Source: Platanthera guangdongensis (lineage: Eukaryota; Streptophyta; Magnoliopsida; Asparagales; Orchidaceae). Taken from it: a stretch of DNA of 64,000 bases. The stretch spans positions 154,397,010-154,461,009 of the forward strand of contig CM077167.1 of NCBI GenBank assembly GCA_039583875.1, given 5' to 3'. The notes under the pieces were generated by a model that worked only from the letters and a program-made list of their open reading frames with translations, was not told where the DNA came from and searched no databases. Positions 1-11,061 of this stretch are shown piece after piece (position 1 is the first letter of the stretch; every line of letters begins with the position of its first letter). The position numbers and the translations under genes are program-made.

Positions 1-474
1 CAAGGTTGTACAATAAGCATTCTTAAAAACAAACATATTTTTAGATAGTAAGAGCATATAAAGGATAATGATTTTTAAAACTGAAAAGTTGATGTTTGAG
101 TTAAAGTCCCAAGAGATGTTATTCTATTGAGATATAATTGTAAGCAAGATTTGAAAATATCAAGAAAAGATACAAAGCTACAATGTAATAAAATTTGCAT
201 TTCAAGTAAACAAAAACATTGAAGTGGTCATTTTTTGTTATTTTGTGCATTTACTTCAGTTTGTAAAAAAATTATGTAGAAATGCATTAGGATCCAATTA
301 TCATGAGTAGAAGTTTTATATATGATAATAATGTGTACAAAACTGATTTGATAAAGTATACAAATGTATTAATCAAAACGAATGACATATATAATGAAAT
401 AATACAATATTAAAATACACAAATAAAATTACTTCCACGATATTTCAATGCACATACATAAAAATTACAACTAC

Positions 475-720
475 CAAGGTGCTTCGCACACACAATGCTC
501 ATGAAAACTTATCAGGGAGCGAAGTAGTGCTTGGGGATCACATTTATTCTTTTTAACTTTGTTTTTTTGTGTGATCTAGTGTACTAAGAGAAGTGGTGGA
601 TACTATTATTTGTTACAAGACACTTTACAATCTTTTCCAAGGTGCTCAACCTCACAATGCTCATTAAAACTTGTCAGGAGGGTGAGTAGTGCTTGGTGGA
701 GTTTTCCTTATCATTTATTC
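475..720. repeat. Imperfect direct repeat, two ~80-bp copies
   Basis: Copies lie at about 475-550 and 637-720. Both start AAGGTGCT, share CACAATGCTCAT and AGTAGTGCTTGG, and end in CATTTATTCT. They are clearly diverged, so the duplication is old. No known family is recognised. Confidence 0.6.
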
Positions 721-2384
721 TATGTTTTTTATGTTTGTGACCAAGGACTCCGAATTCACTTGTTTTGCAAACAATATCATTTTAATTTTTTTAAACCACT
801 TTTCTCTAATGAATAAGTGCATGAAAAACAAAGAATTGAAATAAATAATTCAATGTAGTGTCGGTAATCTATTTATGAATTTTAATTATTATGTTATTAC
901 ACTACGCAATCATGAAAGTATATGACTAATAACACTTGTAGGTTATTAAAATAATTGATTGAATGAACCATTATCAAACATAAAACATTACTCATACTTA
1001 TAGGCTTACTAAACAATCTTACACATGATTTTCTACAATCGATTTCATTGCACATAATAAGATAATAATCAAGACATGACATAAACAACAATTTTGTATA
1101 AAACTTGAAAATTAAATTAAACAATCTATTTAATCTTTAATGGATATAATTAGTCATCCTTGACAATGACAATGAATAACAATCATTTTTTATATATATA
1201 GTTTCTGATTTTTTTTATAACAATACAAGACAATAAACACACATAAATAAACAATAAGTAAACAAAACATATTTGGTTTTTTAATGGTTTTATAATTTTT
1301 AATTTGTTTTTTTTAATATCTTTAAAAATGACTAGTATAAAAAATATACACATGTTCAAACAAATACGCATGATATAAATAATCATAAAGTGAAAAATAA
1401 TGTTCATGCAATGAATATGATATTAGTATTTCCTAGATTAAACTACCCAAGCTATATGTCTACACCCTAGCCCCATACTAAGTGACGAATGAGCATGAGG
1501 AGCTCCACATGTGGCGTAGATTCGAGTGTTAATTCCATATGCATACAAAAGAGGCCGCTACACCTAACACTCTTTCCCCCCAGTGCCACGCAAGGCCCCA
1601 CTAGAAACCTTCCCCGGTTAAGGACAAGATATGACTTACAGATTAGCATCTCTAATGCATAAAACCTACGCCCTCACTAAAGTGAGACACATAATGTGGG
1701 TGAATGATCATGGACATACTAAGCTTTTATGTCTAAGAATGAAATCATAAACTATGAATTTTATGTAAGATTGATTATAGTTTATTTTAAAGTCACATAG
1801 TTGATATATCATGAATTTTGATTTATGAAAAGAATGAATTTAAGAATATGATATCAGCTAGTCATAATTGATCATAGTGGTTGTACATTAAGTTCATATT
1901 CATCCTTTTAATTAATTTTAAGTGAAAGCTTGTAAGTTTAGTAATATATATAATTCTTTTTTGCTCAATTAAATCCATTTTTAAAAATAATTTCATTAAT
2001 CTTGATAATATCACTTAAGATATTCAATGTTAAATTTATAATGATATTATAAGACAATTATAGGCAATGAACTTAATAAGTATGTATGCTAGAGACATAA
2101 AATAGTTAGGCCACTTGAAAATAATATGACTTTTTGTTCAATTTCATTTAATTTGATTCATTTAAGAATTTAGGCTCAATAAGTTAAAGTCCTATATTAA
2201 AATATATAAAGTGACCAAAATACGTGTTGGCTCAAAAAAAAAACAAAATTTCACAAAGCAAAAACAAAAAATATATATTTTTATTTTATCATTTTAGCAT
2301 ATTGTGATGTAGATTTTAAGTATTTCATATTGGATTGATTTCTACTTCACACATTTGATGGTTTACTAATGAATAAGAGATTTA

Positions 2385-2426
2385 GGTATCCAAAATGAAC
2401 CGAGTGTGATGGTTCTTTTGGGTACC
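2385..2426. repeat. Imperfect inverted repeat (hairpin)
   Basis: The left arm GGTATCCAAAATGAACC and the right arm GGTTCTTTTGGGTACC pair over about 15 positions around a 9-nt loop. It is isolated and its role is unknown. Confidence 0.5.
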
Positions 2427-2838
2427 CAAATATAGTGTGTTGGCTTTTGAGAAGAAAGTGATGAATATACCATTTCAAGTGGAGTTACTATTTCATTTTT
2501 AATTTTGGGTCTCCATTCATATTTTGGTTGAACATGTTTCAAATTTCCATTGTCATGAAAACGATGCTTATAATTATAGTGATTTTTAAAAGTATTATTA
2601 ATAGGAAATTTGTGAACATTTAATTTAGAGTTGGGAGAAAATTGATTTTGTGAAAGATAGTGATAGTTGTTTGAAAATAATGAATTGAAGATTTATGAGT
2701 TTAAAAATTATTTTTCAAACATTCATTGAGTTATTTTTGTTTTTCATTATTCTTTTTATACAAACTTTTATTTAACTCACTAGTTGAAGTCTTATATAAT
2801 TTTGAAGATAAACTATAAATAAATGATTTTTTTATTAC

Positions 2839-3744
2839 TTAAAATTTTTCCACGAACATTTTTAATGATTCTAGTTTATTCATTATAGAAATGTTTCCTT
2901 TTATCAAATTTTCATTATGCTCTTTTGAAATTAAAAGCTCATTTTCAAATTCCCTGAATTTTTCTTTAAAATCATTGAAATTATAATAAGGTGTTGAAAT
3001 TTCAATTGCAGTGCATGATGGAGAATTTGATACATCAATATGAGATTCTACTTTAGTGTTTGCTTTTAAACTTATATTTTCTAAACGTAGTTTTGAAATA
3101 GCTTTTTTTAATTTCTTAATTCTACGTTTAGAAATTTCAAGCATATGAAATGTAGAAATATAATTTGTTATGAAAAGAGAGGTTTTTAATTTACTTACAG
3201 TGTTATAGGATGAGGTAAGATTTGAACATAAAGTTCCTTTGACATCTTCTTGGCATTCCTCTTCCATAAATGAATTTTCATCTTCTCTTTCGCACGATGT
3301 GTTCACTTCTTCCAATCCATTTGACGTGTACTCCATGGATTCATCAAAGGAGGAGGTTTCTTGAATACTTATGCAATCATTCATATTCTCCATGTCTTGT
3401 ACTTGTTTTGTTCATATGGATAAAGAATCATAAGTTTCTTCAAGAAATTTCCAAACTTCATAACTAGTAGAAAACATATATATTTGTTTAAAAATATTTT
3501 GGTCTAGTGCACAGAATAAACTATTTAAGGATTTGGTTTTTAAAACCATTTTATTTCTATTTAACATATTTGGGGGCTTTTCAATAGTAATATTCCAAAC
3601 TTTTTCATCTAAATATTTAAGAAAATTTTTCATTAAAATTTTCCAACCATTATAGTTTTCACCCATAAATAATGGTGGTGCTAAAGTTTTTTCATTTAAT
3701 AAAATATCATCCCCTCTAGTGGTTACGAGATCATGAAGTGTCAT
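2839..3744 (-). pseudogene. gag: Copia gag remnant (partial element)
   Basis: Two open segments in one frame (3412-3744 and 2839-3393) are separated by an in-frame TGA at 3412-3414. The first 110 residues match the N-terminal domain of plant copia Gag: a GENYNGWK motif near residue 28, a CALD motif near residue 78 and EVWKFLEETY near residue 98. The second segment is acidic and then lysine-rich and coiled-coil-like. No CCHC zinc knuckle is present, and the usual middle of Gag seems missing, so there is an internal deletion as well as the stop. Gag would coat the element RNA in the virus-like particle. It starts about 40 bases past the primer-binding site of the LTR at 3793-5038. No protease, integrase or reverse transcriptase follows, so the element is truncated or was non-autonomous. 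Confidence 0.75.
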
Positions 3745-3780
3745 TATTCCTGGTTGTGAAGCCGTTTTGGAATAATCTAG

Positions 3781-3791
3781 CTTGATACCAA
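3781..3791 (-). other. Primer-binding site (initiator-Met tRNA type)
   Basis: On the minus strand TTGGTATCAAG follows the LTR end, matching the usual TGGTATCA start of iMet-primed plant elements. It fixes the orientation: LTR to the right, coding region to the left. Confidence 0.75.
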
Positions 3792-3792
3792 T

Positions 3793-5038
3793 TGTTGGAT
3801 CTTACGATGCCCTCACAGGGGGGGTGAATAAAGGTTGACAATAGTTTTTTTTATAAATTTTTTTCTTAATCTTAATTTACTAGGTGAAATAATTAAAGAA
3901 CTCAAAACTAATTTTTCATAGACAAACTAAACACTTAGAAACAAATAAGAACAGAAATGATAATCTTTTATTTCATAGGTGATAAAACAGAATACAATAT
4001 ATCTCTATGAAGCTAGAGATTAAGGCTATGAAAAATATAGTCTACTTTTGATTTCGTCAGTCCTTCTATAAGAACCGGCATGCTAAAGCGTATCTCTCCC
4101 TAGATCTTGTTACTAGCCTTCCCTAGATCTAACCATGATCTAGATGCTGTACACAAGGCAACGATTTCTCCCTAAGCCGCACAAGCACTTGGACGTCACT
4201 CATAAGGTGGCAATTTTCTCCTAAGCCACACAAGGACCTAGACGCCACACACAAGGCGGCAATTTCCTCCTAAGCCACATGCGGACCTAGACGCCAAACA
4301 CAAGGTGGCGATTTTCTCCTAACGATTACAATGAAAATAATGATAAAATATAATCTTTATAATTAAGAACTCCCTCTAAATGTAGCGCTGAAGATGACGA
4401 CGAATCCTTACCAAGATTGCTTCAGATGTCGTGTACGTGTTGTCGCTTCATCCCTCATGAACTGTCTTGGGAGGATGGAGTCTTTCTGGATGCTGGAGCT
4501 CTCTAGACCAGTTGCATGGGAAGGAACACTCCAAATTCATTAATCCTTAATCTCTATCGAAAAATGAATCACTTTTATATATTATAGATATCGCCTGGCT
4601 ATACTGGTTGTCGCCATTCAGCGATATCCTATCTGGCTGCCACGTGTCCCATAATTCTGAGATTTTTGCTGGACGATTCGATCGTGGAGCTATTGTCGGG
4701 CGACAGTGGCTATCGCCTGGCGATATCTCCTTTTCACATTTGCCATCCGAATAATTTCTAGAGTGTCGATGACTTCGATCTCATTACGGAAATGGGTGAC
4801 AAGTTCCGTAACTCCTCCAGGATTGAAAGTTATGGCTGTTTGAAGTTTAGCACACAAAACTCGTCATTTTGTTTTTTTTTCTAAAGTGTACACACCCTTG
4901 GATCATGCCCATGACTGAGGACTTGTCTCCTCATTCAACATGTACAACCTGCACATTATAAGTACACAAAAGAGTAGATCAAATACATCACAGTATTCGT
5001 TATTCTCAAACCAAGAGATGCGGAATGCATGCTCCAAC
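3793..5038 (-). mobile_element. 5' LTR of a SIRE-type copia element
   Basis: The plus-strand ends are TGTTGGAT and CTCCAACA, giving the perfect terminal inverted repeat TGTTGGA/TCCAACA, with a primer-binding site next to the left end. Near that end, in U5, a G-run followed by TGAATA resembles the U5 of the other SIRE-type LTRs in this window. A TATA-like box lies on the minus strand at about 4573-4582. Just upstream of it in element orientation are dyads: TGTCGGGCGACA at 4694-4705 and TATCGCCTGGCGATA at 4711-4725. No second copy was found, so the 3' half of the element is absent. Flanking bases after the right end are CTAAT, with no partner seen. Confidence 0.8.
4151..4322. repeat. ~50-bp tandem repeat, about 3.4 copies
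   Basis: Units begin near 4151, 4201, 4251 and 4300 with variants of ACAAGGCGGCAATTT and end with CCTAGACGCCA. The GCC...GGC words straddling each unit junction could pair. The repeat lies in the probable transcribed part of the LTR. Confidence 0.75.
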
Positions 5039-5860
5039 ACTAATTTCTACAATGTGTTGGGGTTTAAGGGACTTACCTTCAGCAGACTCCAAGTCTTTCT
5101 CATAAGATTAACATCCACTCTCTCAGTCCAGTTATTCTGCTGAATGTCTTTTGCGCTTGGAAACTGGGCTGCTTCACTGGTGTTGCCCGATGTCGCTGCT
5201 TCTAGAATGTCCGATCGCGCCACTTAGTGCGGCGCGATGGCGGTGTTCCCTCTCTTTTTTTCCAATGATACGTGCTGCCAATCAACTACCTCTACCACGC
5301 CGATCACAAATCTCCGCTATGCTTTTTGATTCACCGCTCCCTCTCTTTACCTAAATCACGGGCTGGGGTTTTGGGTGAAAGAGGAAAGAAATAGGGGTTT
5401 TTATTTGAAGGATTAAAATTACTTATTAAATCCAAACCGGTTTTGGGAATAAATAATTACGGATTAAAATGGCAAAACCATCATTATCTTAATTCAAATT
5501 ACCTCAATCTGCTGGAATGGCGATTCACGCGTGTCGGTTCAGTCGAACCGGTGCCAGCAGGCAGCAGCGCCTTTCTTAAGGCAAGCGTACAAAAACTTAA
5601 TTCCTATTACATATGTTTTCGGGTTGTTGTAACAACTGGCCGTTGTTTGACAATTTTTATTTCCTTCAAAATTCCTGCAAATTTTGCCCGATTTTCTTTC
5701 ATTACTGATCCAGATTTTTCGTTCCTGCTGATTATTGGGTTTTGTCAGCTAGGGTCAAGTGGTTTCGCCACCCCCCCCCCCCCAACATTGTTACTCTACT
5801 AACGAACACCAACAAAAATTATTTCTTCAAATATATAAAACACATATTTATATATAAATT
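5039..5860. other. Unassigned DNA with an exon-like stretch
   Basis: No transposon protein is recognised. On the minus strand an open stretch of about 50 codons (roughly 5077-5228) ends at a consensus splice donor, GTAAGT (plus 5071-5076), so part of this may come from a host or captured gene. A long C-run at 5770-5782 and an AT-rich tail at 5810-5860 lead into the Athila-type remnant. The Athila 3' LTR expected about here was not found. Confidence 0.4.
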
Positions 5861-6195
5861 ATAAGATACGATGGGTTTCCTCCCACCAAGTGCCTCATTT
5901 AGAACGTCCCAGCCGGACGTTTTTTTCTCTCAACTTGTCATTGTAAATTTATGACCATCTCCACATGATGGTCATTATCTACATAATAATCCTTCAATAT
6001 TTGGTCGTTCACTTTGAACTCGGAGCCATCCTTCTCATTGCAAATTATTACCACTCCAAACGGGTGCACCTCTTTTACTCTAAACGGTCCCGACTATCTA
6101 GACTTAAGTTTGCCTAGAAATAATTTTAGTCTCGAGTTAAATAGCAAGACTAATTGTCTCATCTTGAACTCTTTTACAATTAGTCTTGAATCATG

Positions 6196-7126
6196 TCATT
6201 TCTTTGTCTTTTCCTTATATATCCTCGAACTCTCATATGCATTCGATTGAATCTCATCCAATTCATTAATCTGGAGTAGTATTTTCTTGTCCGCTTCTAG
6301 AAAGTCGAAATTCAATTTTTTTATGGCCCAATAAGCTCTATACTCCAACTCCATCGGAAGATGACACGCCTTCCCATAAATCATTTTGTACGGTGTCAAT
6401 CCTATAGGAGTTTTAAATGCCGTTCTATTGGCCTATAAAGCATCATTTAGCTTTTGCGACCAATCCTTGCGAGTGGCATTTACAGTTTTTCTAATGTTGA
6501 TTTAATCTCTCGATTTGAAACTTCTGCTAGGACATTGGTTTGCAGGTGGTAGGCGAGGGCAACTATATGACTCACTCCATATTTCTTTAATAGTGATTTA
6601 AATTACAGATTGTAAAAGTGTGCCCCTCCATCACTAATTATAGCCCTAGGTGTACCAAATCTAGTGAAAATGTTAGACCTTAGAAATTTTAGTACAACTT
6701 TGGCATCATTTTTTGCGAGGCTATCGCCTCTACCCACTTCGAGACATATTCTACGGCTAACAAAATATACAAATTCCCATTTGAGTTTATGAAAGGACCC
6801 ATGAAATCTATCCCGCATACTTCAAATATTTCTATTTCTAGGATATTAGTCATAGGCATGCTTGCACCGCGATGAATATTTCCCACTCCTTGACATCGGT
6901 CGCATTATTCTACGAAGTTATGGGCATCCTTAAATAGTGTTGGCCAATAAAAACCCACTTCTAAAACCTTCATAACAGTCCAATCTCCCCTAAAATGTCC
7001 TCCATATGGCGATATATGACACTTTTCCAAAATACTTTGTACTTCAACTTCGGGTACACACCTACGAATAACTTGATCAGCACCAATTTTGAATAGGTAT
7101 GGTACATCCCATAGATAGAATTTCAC
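6196..7126 (-). pseudogene. pol: Athila-type integrase, broken
   Basis: Integrase inserts the cDNA into the chromosome. From the N-terminus: a zinc-binding region (6905-7126) with a CHISPYGGHFRGD stretch, then the catalytic core in two overlapping frames. The first Asp sits in CGIDFMGPF (6689-6886) and the second in IISDGGAHF (6603-6818). The C-terminal part (6196-6399) starts MTPYKMIYGKACHLP. Frame changes at about 6890 and 6750-6820 and an unreadable gap at 6400-6600 break it. It follows RNase H in the normal order. Confidence 0.85.
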
Positions 7127-7379
7127 CTATTGGAAAATTCATTTCCTTTGTTGGTAATTAAAATCTGGTGGAAACACTCTACTAACGATGTAATTAACAA
7201 AATCAACATATCATGGGGAGTTACTTTCTGTGAATGCTAATAGTCTTTCATCTGGAAAACTCTCCATAATCTCAACATGAACATCTTTCTCACACTCATG
7301 CTCTCGTCACGATAAATGGTCGGCAATTGGGTTCTCTGCTCCCTTACGGTCTTTGATCTCGAGATCAAATTCCTGTAGG

Positions 7380-7610
7380 CTATCTTATAAGTCTTGGTTT
7401 TGTGTCCCGTTTTTCCATTAAATATCGAATAGCTGAATGATCCATGAAGTCCACAACCCTTGAGTTTATCAAATATGAACGGAATTTGTCGAACACGAAG
7501 ACCACAGCTAGTAACACTTTTTCGGTGGTTGTGTAATTAATTTGAGCACTCATAAGTGTTTTACTAGCGTAGTATATGGTGTGAAAATTTTTATTATGCA
7601 CTTGACCCAA
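7380..7610 (-). pseudogene. pol: Athila-type RNase H, partial
   Basis: The 76-residue fragment contains [20 protein letters not shown] followed by KFRSYL, the typical RNase H of plant gypsy elements, which removes RNA from the RNA-DNA hybrid during cDNA synthesis. The usual TDH motif reads MDH here, so a catalytic Asp region is altered. It lies between the reverse transcriptase and integrase remnants, separated by stops. Confidence 0.8.
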
Positions 7611-7706
7611 TACCGCTCCTACTGCATAATTGCTAGCATCTCACATTAAAGTAAAAGAAAGAGACCAATAAAGGACAATAATAATAGGCGATTAAGTTAA
7701 ATTTTT

Positions 7707-8560
7707 CTACAAAGTTTGAAATGCATCTAAACAACTTTCATCAAAAATATAAGCATTATCTTTTTCAAGAAGTTGACTTAAGGGTTTAGATAATTGTGAA
7801 AAGTTTTTGATAAATCGCCTATAAAATCCTGCATGGCCTAAAAAACTATGAATGTCTTTTACATTGTTTGGTGGAGGCAGCTTTTCAATGACTTCTATCT
7901 TTGCACGGTCCGCTTCTAACCCTTTATTAGACACCTTGTGCGCGAGCACAATACCCTCACGTGTCATGAAGTGGTACTTCTCCCAATTTAGAGCTAGATT
8001 AACTTGCACACACCTATCTAAGGCCTTCTTCAATACCTCTAAGCAACCATCAAATGATTTTCCAAAAATAGAAAAGTCATCCATGAAAATTTCAATACAA
8101 TCATCCATCAAGTCCGTAAAGATGGAGATCATACAACGTTGGAATGTGGCGGGGGCATTACATAATTCGAACAACATTTTACGGAATGCAAACGTCCTAT
8201 ACGGGCACGTGAATGTCATCTTCTTCTGATCTTCGGGTGCTACAATAATCTGGTTATAACCGGAGTAACCATCCAAGAAGCAAAAGTACCTGTTCCCTGC
8301 TAATCTGTCTAATATCTGGTCGATGAATGGTAACGAAAAATGATCCTTTCTTGTTGATTTATTTAAATTTCAATAATCCATATATATTTTCCAACCTGTT
8401 ACTACTCTAGTGGGTATTAGTTCATTATTATTGTTTTGTTGGATAGTCATTACTCCCTTCTTAGGTGCACATTGAACTGGACTTACCCATTTACTATCTG
8501 AAATGGGGTAAATAATACCTGCATCTAGTCACTTAATTATCTCCTTCATTACTACCTCTT
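7707..8560 (-). pseudogene. pol: Athila-type reverse transcriptase, broken
   Basis: The best-kept part (7707-8276, 189 residues) has DGYSGYNQI near the start, the PATFQRCM motif, the catalytic FMDDFSIFG near residue 65 and the thumb motif HSFLGHAGFYRRFI. Upstream to about 8560 the earlier fingers motifs (a PKKG-like stretch and the trytophan-lysine stretch that follows it) can be followed through stops and frame changes. The 8561-9035 stretch is the decayed protease-RT linker. It would copy element RNA into DNA if intact. Confidence 0.85.
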
Positions 8561-9035
8561 TCATGGGAGGACTAAGTCAACATTGGTGCTAAATATATTC
8601 TTTAGAATTGTCTTCTAATAATATTTTGTGCATACAAATAGAGGGGCTAATTCCATGGATATCAGCAATAGTCCATCACATCACCTCCTTAAACTCACGA
8701 AGCACGTTCAACAATTTTTCTTCATTTGCATGCTCTAAAATGAGTCGATGATGACCGGCAAAGTATTTTTTTCTCCTAAGAAAGCATATTTCAGATTTTT
8801 AGGTAAAGGTTTTAACTCCAATAAGGGAGGTTCAAGATTAGAAGGTTTCAAAACTTTTGAGTCGATTGGCCTAATTAATGTCTCAAATTTTTAAAGGGCG
8901 GTAGCCGCTCACATACCTTAAAGACCTTCACATACTCTTTCATTTCGAACTCGTCTGTCCACTCTTCATTGGTTAAAAGCTTTAATAGTTTTAGATCTAT
9001 GTCCACCTCATTATGTATTAATTGAGGATGCACTT

Positions 9036-9527
9036 CTACTTCCTCGATGAGATGACATTCTTCCCTATCGTTGGGAATTTTATAGCTTTAAGAATATTAA
9101 AAGTCACCTCTTCCTCATTAACTCTCATCATTAACTCGTCTTTTTGGACATCTATGAGTGTCCTCCCCATTGCAAAGAAAGGTCTTAATAGAATAATGGG
9201 CATATCCTTATCCTCATCCATGTCCAACACTATAAAGTCGGACGGAAAAATGAATTTCTCTACCTTGACCAATACATCTTCAACAACTCTCTTAGGAAAT
9301 ACTAAGGATTTATCGGCCAACTGAAGAGTGAGAGATGTTGGAGCAATATCCCTGAGACCTAACTTCATATAGATAGATAGAGGCATTAGGTTTATACTAG
9401 CCTCCAAATCACACAATGCACTCCCGACAAACTTCACTCCTTTTGAACATGGTACTGTGAAGCTTCCGGGATCTTTTAGTTTTAGAGGTAGTTTCTTTTG
9501 TAGTATTGTGCTACACTCCTCCATCAA
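9036..9527 (-). pseudogene. pol: Athila-type protease with altered active site
   Basis: This 163-residue open frame has the features of the aspartic protease of Athila elements: FTVPCSKG, then CDLEASINLMP, then a PIILLRPFFA segment corresponding to the conserved ILGRPFL. The catalytic triplet, normally Asp-Leu-Gly-Ala-Ser in this group, reads Asp-Leu-Glu-Ala-Ser, a Gly-to-Glu change from one G-to-A step that should stop activity. No upstream join to gag remains open. Confidence 0.8.
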
Positions 9528-9849
9528 CGCAACTATTTCTTTATCTATGAATTTTTCTCTTCTTAGATAAAATATCCTTCATAAACTTAACATAACTTGG
9601 CATTTGTTCCAATTCATCGGCAAACGGAATACTTATGGTTAACTTCTTGAATATATCAATAAAATTTTGAAATTATTTATCTAGCTTAGTCTTTTCTAGC
9701 ATAGATGGGAAAGGTGGTGAAGGATAAATGATTTCTTTTGTCTTATTTGTTGGTGGATGAATTTAGATCACCTCTCGTTCCCTATCCTCTACGGGTTTTC
9801 CTTCATGTGACTCTCTTAGTTTACTCTCTTGTTCTGTCCTCTCGCCATT

Positions 9850-10923
9850 TCTAGCTTTTTCTAGCACCCATCTCCCCTTAGAATTTCTATCTCACTCCTC
9901 AGAGCGATGACATTGCAACGGTTATTTGGTTCCTCTCCTGTAAGATTAGGTGTAGTATCCGATGGCAATGAACTCATCAACCTTTTGCTTAATGTAGTTG
10001 CTAGTTGACCCATTGTGGTTTCTAAGGTTCTTAGAGACGACTCAATACCTCTCATCCTAGACTCATTCTTTTGAAACATCCCTACAATGAATTCATCGGT
10101 TACTTTTTTAGGAATTGCTTGATTGTTTTGAGGGTTATTTTGTATGGGATTCAAATTTTGATTGAATCCCGGTGGTTGATTATTTCTCCAAGAAAAAATA
10201 GGATGATTTCGCCACTCGGGGTGATAGTGATTAGCAAAACCGTCTGGTATTTGCCTTTGTGGACCTCCTACATAATTTTCTTCCTCCGTAATTTAGTTTA
10301 ATTGCTCTGTCGTGAGTGGTGCACTAGGTGTAGGAGTAGATAACAAATCTAGCCTCTTATTAATGAAGTTAAATTATGATGTCATTTGAGCGGCTAAAGA
10401 GGTTATTTGATCCCATATGGTGATAGCGTCATTAGGTAAAGACACTAACCAATCATTCGCTCGTCCTTCTAAGGAAAAAGGAAATGCTCTTAGTTGAATA
10501 GCTTCGGCGGACACATCATTAGCTTTAAACTTATCACAAATTGCTAAGAAAGTCCTCAAATGAGAGTTTACATCTTCATGGCTAAGACCCAAACTTGTTA
10601 TATTGTACTTGTTGCATAATAAATTGGTTCATTTTAAAATTTTTGGATTCTATGGCCGGTTGAGCTATACTAGAGTGCAAACCTCCTCTAAAAGGTGTGT
10701 TATAATCTCGACATATCATTTGAGGAATCCCTTGTTGATTGTTTTGATCAACAAGACCATTAAGGTTTAAGTGACTGTAATTGTCATCTATTACTTATTG
10801 TCAGTTATTAGCTATCACAGGATGAATAATATTCTATGTTCTAAAAATTCGTCGATTTTTTTTACAAGTGCGCTCAATTTCTAAGTTTAATGACAGTAAT
10901 TCCGGATTTTGATACCTTGACAT
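9850..10923 (-). pseudogene. gag: Athila-type gag, broken
   Basis: The start ATG at 10921-10923 lies about 115 bases past the primer-binding site. Early residues read MSRYQNPE; after frame changes the fragment at 10374-10592 has GLSHEDVNSHLRTFLAICDK and FPFSLEGRANDWL, the core of Athila Gag. A later fragment (9861-10154) has the Asn/Gln-rich C-terminal region. Ochre stops near 10374 and 10290 interrupt the frame, and the conserved stretch after the WDQ motif is missing. Gag forms the particle shell. Confidence 0.8.
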
Positions 10924-11037
10924 ACATTAACGAAATTCAAATTAGATAACAAAAGTAACACAAAAAGAAAATGTTTTATCTCCAAATACTAAAGTTTTAC
11001 TAATATTACGAGAAATAAACACAAAATCAGTTGCACT

Positions 11038-11055
11038 TCCCCGACAACGGCGCCA
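11038..11055 (-). other. Primer-binding site, Asp-tRNA type
   Basis: The minus strand reads TGGCGCCGTTGTCGGGGA, the standard Asp-tRNA primer site of Athila elements. It sits seven bases inside the LTR edge. Confidence 0.9.
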
Positions 11056-11061
11056 AAAACT

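Larger units (their letters stand above)
1..2838. other. AT-rich intergenic DNA, no gene seen
   Basis: Both strands are dense in stops and I recognise no protein family. A GC-richer island at about 1450-1690 stands out from its AT-rich surroundings and may be an old transposon piece, but no terminal repeats or coding sequence could be matched to it. Short open frames here look like chance. Confidence 0.6.

Noticed and set aside
1450..1690. GC-richer island as an RNA gene or Helitron end
   Set aside because: No tRNA-like fold, no CTRR end with hairpin and no recognisable homology could be seen.
5039..5860. 3' LTR of the Athila-type element
   Set aside because: No TGATAC...TTATCA ends and no alignment to 11062-12438 could be found by eye; only a short TTGTAACAACTGG-like word is shared.
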